DNA from: JAJKIV01 sp036274195
GTDB lineage: Bacteria; Gemmatimonadota; Gemmatimonadetes; Gemmatimonadales; Gemmatimonadaceae
Direction: 5' to 3'
DNA length: 19,186 nt
Assembly (NCBI GenBank): GCA_036274195.1
Contig: DASUGD010000269.1
Coordinates: 1 to 19,186, forward strand
The translations under genes and the position numbers were made by a program. The notes beneath the pieces are model-generated. The model saw nothing but the letters and a program-made list of their open reading frames with translations. It made no database searches and had not been told where the DNA came from. Shown here piece after piece: positions 15,207 through 19,186 of this stretch. The first letter of the stretch is position 1. Each line of letters starts with the position of its first letter.

Positions 15207-15626
15207 ATGAGGCCTCGGATCACGGTACTCACCTTAGGCGTGGATGACCTGGAGCGCTCGTTCGCGTTCTACCGCGATCTCGGGTTTCCTACCAAAGGCA
15301 TCGTCGGACGCGAGTTCGAGCATGGTGCCGTCGCCTTCTTCGATCTGCAGAATGGGCTCAAGCTCGCGGTCTGGCCGCGCGACAGCCTCGCGCACGACTC
15401 GGGAGTCGCGAAAACGCCGCGCAGCGCGACTGAGCTCTCGATAGGCCACAACGTCCGGAGCGAGCAGGAGGTCGACGCCGTCATGCAACAGGCGGCGGCG
15501 TGCGGCGCGACCATCGTGAAGCCAGCGCACAAGACGTTCTGGGGCGGCTACAGCGGATACTTCGCCGATCCGGACGGTCATCTCTGGGAGGTCGTGTTCA
15601 ACCCCTCGCTCATCCCGGACGACTGA
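15207..15626 (+). CDS. VOC superfamily protein
   Basis: This 139-residue single-domain protein has the paired VOC modules: ITVLTLGVDDLERSFAFYRD at the first strand and helix, and FADPDGHLWEVVFNP at the closing strand, with Glu in HLWEV as a candidate metal ligand. It resembles lactoylglutathione-lyase-like and extradiol-dioxygenase-like proteins, but the substrate is unknown. The start is ATG at 15207 or the adjacent TTG at 15204; neither has a clear ribosome site and the long hairpin lies just upstream. It is only distantly like the VOC protein at 9141-9575. It is followed closely by the PQQ dehydrogenase on the same strand. Confidence 0.86.
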   Translation: MRPRITVLTLGVDDLERSFAFYRDLGFPTKGIVGREFEHGAVAFFDLQNGLKLAVWPRDSLAHDSGVAKTPRSATELSIGHNVRSEQEVDAVMQQAAACGATIVKPAHKTFWGGYSGYFADPDGHLWEVVFNPSLIPDD

Positions 15627-15650
15627 CGGCTCGTGCCTAACGCGGACCAC

Positions 15651-17795
15651 ATGCTGATTCGGTGGCTGACCGTGACGGCGGGCGTGGCTGGACTCGCGGC
15701 CGCCTGCCGGTCCACCCATCAGGATGACTGGCCGGTGACGGGAGGCGCGCCGACCAACGATCGCTATTCCACGCTCGATCAGATCGATCGCGGCAACGTC
15801 TCGCGGCTCACGGTCGCGTGGACATATCACACCGGCGACCTGCCGGGTGGCCGATCCGAGATCCAGGCGACGCCGATCGTCATCGACAGTGTGATGTACA
15901 CGACGACGCCCGCGCTCGCCGTCATCGCGCTGCGTGCGGACAGCGGCACGCTCCGCTGGCGCTTCGATCCGTTTGCGGGCCTTACGCGCGAGCTCCACGC
16001 GAACCGCGGCGTCGCGTACTGGGCGGACGGTGACGACCGACGCATCCTCTTCACCGCGGGTCAACGGCTCTACGCGCTCGACGCACGCACGGGCCGGCCC
16101 ATCCCGACGTTCGGCGATTCCGGATCGGTCGACCTGGCCGCCGGACTCGGGCGCGACGTGCCGGTCGACTCCGCGGAGTCGACATCGGAGGGGTACGTCA
16201 TCGCCACCAGTCCTGGGGTGGTGTTCGACGACTTGCTCATCCAGGGTACTCGCGTCGGGGAAGACGAGGGGGCGGCGCCGGGCCACGTGCGTGCCTACGA
16301 CGTGCGGACGGGCCGGGTGCGCTGGACCTTTCACACGATTCCGCAGCAGGGGGAGCCGGGCTCCGACAGCTGGCCTAACGATGCATGGAAGACCGCCGGC
16401 GGCGCGAACTCGTGGCCCGGAATGAGCGTCGACACGAGGCGCGGGATCGTCTACGTGCCCACGGGATCGGCCAGTCCCGACTTCTATGGAGGAGGCCGTC
16501 GCGGTACGAACCTCTACGCGAACACGCTCCTCGCGCTCGACGCCAGGACCGGCCGCCGCATCTGGCACTTTCAGACCGTCCATCACGACTTGCTCGACCG
16601 CGACTTGCCCGCGGCGCCCAACCTACTGACCGTCCGGCATGACGGGCGCGCGATAGACGCGGTCGCGCAGATCACGAAGACCGGCTTCGTGTTCCTGTTC
16701 GATCGCGAGAATGGCCGCCCGCTGTTCCCGGTAGAGGAGCGGCCGGTGCCGGCGACGGACCTCAATGGAGAGGAGTCGTGGCCGACGCAGCCCGTCCCGG
16801 CGAAGCCAGCTCCGTTCGCGCGCCAGACCGTGACGGAAGCCGACCTCACCGACCTGTCACCCGCGTCGCATGACGCCGTGCTGCGACGGTTTCGCACACT
16901 CCGCAACGACGGCCTCTTCACGCCGCCGAGCGTGAAGGGGAGCGTCGTTCTCCCGGGGTTCGATGGTGGCGGCGAGTGGGGTGGTGCGGCGGTCGACCGG
17001 GAGACCGGCGTGCTGTACGTGAACGCCAGCGACGTGCCGTGGATCGCCGCAATGCGTCCCATGACGCTCGGCGCGCTTGGGCGTGGCACGTTAGGCAGCG
17101 GGGCGGACGTCTACGCTGCGTTCTGTGCCGGCTGTCATGCGGCGGACTTGCGAGGCGACGGTGATCGCGTACCGTCCCTGTCGGGCGTAGGCGCGCGTCT
17201 GTCAGCGGCGCAGATCCAGGCGGTGATCGCGCGGGGGCGCGGGTTCATGCCGGCGTTTCGCGACCTGCCCGGGCCGGAGCGCGCCGCGGTCGCCAACTAC
17301 ATGCTCGGGCGACCGGCCAGGATCGAGCCTAACGTCGGTGCGCCGGCGGCCGGGTCGTCGGCGGCGTCACCGTACGGGTTCGCGGGATACGAGCGGTGGA
17401 AGGACCCCGAGGGCTACCCGGCGATCAAGCCGCCGTGGGGCACGCTCAGCGCCATCGACCTCAACACCGGCGAGTACCGATGGCGCGTCCCGCTCGGCGA
17501 ATTTCCCGCGCTGACGGCGAGAGGATTGGCGCCGACTGGTACCGAGCTGTATGGCGGTCCTATCGTCACGGCGGGCGGACTCGTATTCATTGCTGCCGCG
17601 CAGGACGAGAAGTTTCGCGCGTTCGACAAGGCGACAGGAAAGTTGTTGTGGGAAGCGAACCTTCCCGCGGCGGGGTACGCGACGCCGAGTACGTATGTGG
17701 TGGGCGGGCGACAGTTCGTCGTGATCGCTGCCGGGGGAGGGAAGCTAGGCTCGAAGTCGTCGGACACGTACGTCGCCTTTGCGCTGCCTCGGTAA
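15651..17795 (+). CDS. PQQ-dependent dehydrogenase with embedded haem c domain
   Basis: This periplasmic quinoprotein of 714 residues has a signal peptide ending LAAAC, possibly a lipoprotein (Cys19). The beta-propeller runs from about 26 and includes WHFQTVHHDLLDRDLPAAP and TKTGFVFLFDRENGRPLFPV. A haem c domain is inserted at about 475-560: CAGCH at 17124-17138 (residues 492-496) and a GFMPAF candidate axial Met. The propeller then resumes with the strongly conserved FRAFDKATGKLLWEANLP. No adjacent Cys-Cys pair is present, so it is closer to the glucose-dehydrogenase-like group than to the methanol/ethanol group. It oxidises an unknown alcohol or sugar and passes electrons through its haem. 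GTG at 15633 is an alternative start. It forms an operon with the cytochrome that follows 41 bp later. Confidence 0.9.
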   Translation: MLIRWLTVTAGVAGLAAACRSTHQDDWPVTGGAPTNDRYSTLDQIDRGNVSRLTVAWTYHTGDLPGGRSEIQATPIVIDSVMYTTTPALAVIALRADSGTLRWRFDPFAGLTRELHANRGVAYWADGDDRRILFTAGQRLYALDARTGRPIPTFGDSGSVDLAAGLGRDVPVDSAESTSEGYVIATSPGVVFDDLLIQGTRVGEDEGAAPGHVRAYDVRTGRVRWTFHTIPQQGEPGSDSWPNDAWKTAGGANSWPGMSVDTRRGIVYVPTGSASPDFYGGGRRGTNLYANTLLALDARTGRRIWHFQTVHHDLLDRDLPAAPNLLTVRHDGRAIDAVAQITKTGFVFLFDRENGRPLFPVEERPVPATDLNGEESWPTQPVPAKPAPFARQTVTEADLTDLSPASHDAVLRRFRTLRNDGLFTPPSVKGSVVLPGFDGGGEWGGAAVDRETGVLYVNASDVPWIAAMRPMTLGALGRGTLGSGADVYAAFCAGCHAADLRGDGDRVPSLSGVGARLSAAQIQAVIARGRGFMPAFRDLPGPERAAVANYMLGRPARIEPNVGAPAAGSSAASPYGFAGYERWKDPEGYPAIKPPWGTLSAIDLNTGEYRWRVPLGEFPALTARGLAPTGTELYGGPIVTAGGLVFIAAAQDEKFRAFDKATGKLLWEANLPAAGYATPSTYVVGGRQFVVIAAGGGKLGSKSSDTYVAFALPR

Positions 17796-17836
17796 TTTCA
17801 GCGCGGCGTGGTGGTCAGCCCAAGGGAAAACACGAC

Positions 17837-18835
17837 ATGACCTTCATCCGCTGTCTGAGCCTGGCACTCGTCGGTGCGTGTGCGCTTGGAGCACAAGCGC
17901 CTCGCACCGCCGCGCCAACTGTTCCGGCCCGGCCGGAACCGCCAGCCTGGGCGATGCCGTTAGGCACCGGCGCACCAGCAGCCCCGGACGACAGCGTGAC
18001 GCCGCGGCGCGTCCCGGGCAGCACCGTCGCGTTCACCCAGCTGCGTGCGCACAACCGCTACGACGTCCCCGACTGGTATCCCGAGTCGCACCCCGCCATG
18101 CCCGCCGTCGTCGCGCGCGGGCGCCGGCCGGCCGTATGGGCGTGCGGGTACTGTCATCTCCCCGACGGGGCGGGGCGACCGGAGAACGCGGCGCTCGCCG
18201 GCCTGCCCGAGAAGTACATCATCCGGCAGATGGCCGCGTTCCGGTCCGGCCAGCGTGGGAGCCCGTGGCACGCGCCTAACAAGCCGGCGGACATCATGCT
18301 CGGCATCGCCGACAGCGCCACGGCTGCAGAGGTGAAGGACGCTGCGCGCTATTTCTCCAGGCTCGGGCCGCGTCAGCGCGCGCGGGTGGTCGAGGCCGAG
18401 CGGATTCCACGCGTGAAGCCGGGCACCGGCCTGTATTTTCTCGCGGACGAGGGCGGCGAGGAGCCGCTCGGCGAGCGCCTCATCGAGGTCGCGACCGACG
18501 CGGAGCGTCACGAGCTGCACGATGCGCGCGTGGAGTACGTGGCGTACGTTCCGCCGGGGAGCATCGCGCGGGGACAGGAGCTCGCGAAGCGCGGCGTTCC
18601 TGGCGCCAAGAGCATGACGGCGTGCGCGAGCTGTCATGGGTCGAAGCTGCGGGGGGCAGGCCCAGCGCCGCCGATCGCGGGGCGGGCGCCGTCGTATTTG
18701 CTGCGTCAGCTGATGGGTTTCGCGGCAGGGTCGCGGTCGACGAAGGACGCGGCGCCGATGCGCGCGGTGGCGGGCGAGCTCACGCTGAAGGACATGATCT
18801 CGGCTGCCGCTTTCGCCGGCTCCCTCGCGCCGTAA
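17837..18835 (+). CDS. Di-haem cytochrome c (c4-like), probable electron acceptor
   Basis: This 332-residue exported protein has a signal peptide (MTFIRCLSLALVGACALGAQA). Two haem-binding motifs are present: CGYCH at 103-107 and CASCH at 263-267. Each is followed by a short helical domain with a candidate axial Met (IMLGIAD and APMRAVAGEL). The C-terminal half of each domain resembles cytochrome c4 (KYIIRQMAAFRSGQR; SYLLRQLMGFAAGSR), so it is a tandem duplication. AAGGGA lies about nine bases before the ATG. It follows the PQQ dehydrogenase by 41 bp and most likely accepts its electrons in the periplasm. The frame is open upstream to 17396 but that part overlaps the dehydrogenase gene and is not coding. 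Confidence 0.92.
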   Translation: MTFIRCLSLALVGACALGAQAPRTAAPTVPARPEPPAWAMPLGTGAPAAPDDSVTPRRVPGSTVAFTQLRAHNRYDVPDWYPESHPAMPAVVARGRRPAVWACGYCHLPDGAGRPENAALAGLPEKYIIRQMAAFRSGQRGSPWHAPNKPADIMLGIADSATAAEVKDAARYFSRLGPRQRARVVEAERIPRVKPGTGLYFLADEGGEEPLGERLIEVATDAERHELHDARVEYVAYVPPGSIARGQELAKRGVPGAKSMTACASCHGSKLRGAGPAPPIAGRAPSYLLRQLMGFAAGSRSTKDAAPMRAVAGELTLKDMISAAAFAGSLAP

Positions 18836-18840
18836 ACGAT

Positions 18841-18867
18841 GAGGAGCCGGCATCAGGCCGGCTCCTC
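18841..18867. terminator. Hairpin terminator between convergent genes
   Basis: A perfect 11-bp stem, GAGGAGCCGGC and GCCGGCTCCTC, surrounds a five-base loop (ATCAG), starting six bases after the cytochrome stop. It lies 17 bp from the stop of the gene coming from the right, so it could serve both. There is no clear T-run on either side, so it may be a Rho-assisted or simple protective stem. Confidence 0.65.
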
Positions 18868-18884
18868 TCGACCGATCCTGTCGG

Positions 18885-19186
18885 CTATTGTGAGAATGCA
18901 GTTCCGCTATACGAGAACGGCCACCAGCCAGGCCCCCACTTGATGTGGATCTGGATGCCCTCGAGACCACCCGAACCTCGGGCGTTGCTCTCGCCATCGC
19001 AGGAGGGCGTACCGAGCGCGGGGTCGAACTTGCAATTGGTCTCCCAGTGCCCAGCGATTTCACCCGACCGCCCCTGGAAGGTGACCTCACCGCCGAACGT
19101 CCCGGAGGTGGCGAAGTGGGTCAGGGCGCAATCACCCTTCACGTTCGCGACATACGTAACCGATCCTTGAACATCGCCGGAGTAGA
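18885..19186 (-). CDS. Beta-rich protein, 5' end outside the window
   Basis: The minus-strand frame is open from the TAG stop at 18885-18887 to the right edge, giving 99 visible residues. A GTG at 19142 could act as a start but the frame continues beyond it without a break, so the gene is probably truncated by the window. The sequence has alternating small and hydrophobic residues (SGTFGGEVTFQGRSGEIAGH, GSGGLEGIQIHIKWG), two Cys that could pair (NCKFD and PSCDG, 13 residues apart), and a C-terminal aromatic patch (WGPGWWPFSYSG). It looks like a small secreted beta-barrel domain. I do not recognise the family with confidence. Confidence 0.6.
   Translation of the reverse strand, partial: YSGDVQGSVTYVANVKGDCALTHFATSGTFGGEVTFQGRSGEIAGHWETNCKFDPALGTPSCDGESNARGSGGLEGIQIHIKWGPGWWPFSYSGTAFSQ

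Noticed and set aside
15228..15238. CCTTAGGC in the VOC gene as a copy of the iterated word
   Set aside because: It lacks the G before TTAGG; it is a near match only and was left out of the count.
15234..16586. Minus-strand open frame of 450 codons across the VOC and PQQ genes
   Set aside because: It spans two genes and their gap, has low-complexity Arg-rich sequence and no motif.
17396..17836. Upstream extension of the cytochrome gene
   Set aside because: It overlaps the PQQ gene in another frame, and the signal peptide begins at 17837.
1..19186. tRNA, rRNA, CRISPR array, riboswitch
   Set aside because: No cloverleaf, conserved rRNA segment, regular spaced repeats or known riboswitch core was seen by reading; low-similarity RNAs cannot be excluded.
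1..19186. Chi- or KOPS-like polar role for GCCTAACG
   Set aside because: Copies are split 14 to 11 between strands, whereas such signals are strongly skewed; the window is too small to settle it.

Overview
The window is a high-GC (about two thirds by eye) bacterial chromosome segment, densely coding, with many secreted or membrane proteins. The gene families suggest Gemmatimonadota or a related soil lineage such as Acidobacteriota: an ADOP-type duplicated MacB/FtsX permease, a large BNR/Asp-box propeller protein, a PQQ dehydrogenase with an embedded haem c domain, and a DUF2911 protein. There is no rRNA or marker gene, so this taxonomic assignment is inference. No tRNA, rRNA, CRISPR array or phage gene was seen.

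Layout. Positions 58-2532 (minus) hold an ADOP permease. It is divergent from a 1098-residue BNR-repeat exported protein (3554-6850, plus). A compact single-gene mobile element (2587-3512) lies between them; it carries a REP-associated tyrosine transposase bounded by 24-bp inverted repeats that match at 23 of 24 positions. A third partial copy of the terminal sequence is at 24-35. Next, all on the plus strand, come a small conserved-looking protein, an M23 peptidase, a DUF488 protein overlapping a small membrane protein, a VOC-family protein, and glycogen branching enzyme (glgB), whose stop overlaps the GTG start of a four-helix membrane protein. A 95-bp MITE-like inverted repeat (11987-12081) separates this run from an exported M24 aminopeptidase-P-like enzyme. 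An exported protein of unknown function and a DUF2911 protein follow, facing each other. A 117-bp hairpin-forming repeat (15079-15195) precedes a three-gene plus-strand run: VOC protein, PQQ dehydrogenase with haem c, and di-haem cytochrome c. A perfect 11-bp stem closes this run, and a gene cut by the right edge converges on it.

The last cluster reads as a periplasmic oxidation module: the PQQ enzyme oxidises a substrate I cannot name, and electrons probably pass through its own haem to the di-haem cytochrome c4-like protein. The rest looks like ordinary housekeeping and exported-protein genes rather than one pathway.

The most striking signal belongs to no gene. The asymmetric word GCCTAACG/CGTTAGGC (core CCTAAC/GTTAGG) occurs 25 times as the hexamer and 16 times as the full octamer, on both strands and in several reading frames. 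It forces rare codons, including TTA leucine, in otherwise GC-rich genes. This looks like selection on DNA for an iterated word, comparable to an uptake sequence or HIP1. A second unexpected find is a relic of a second DUF2911 gene, whose antisense now encodes the C-terminal tail of the M24 peptidase.
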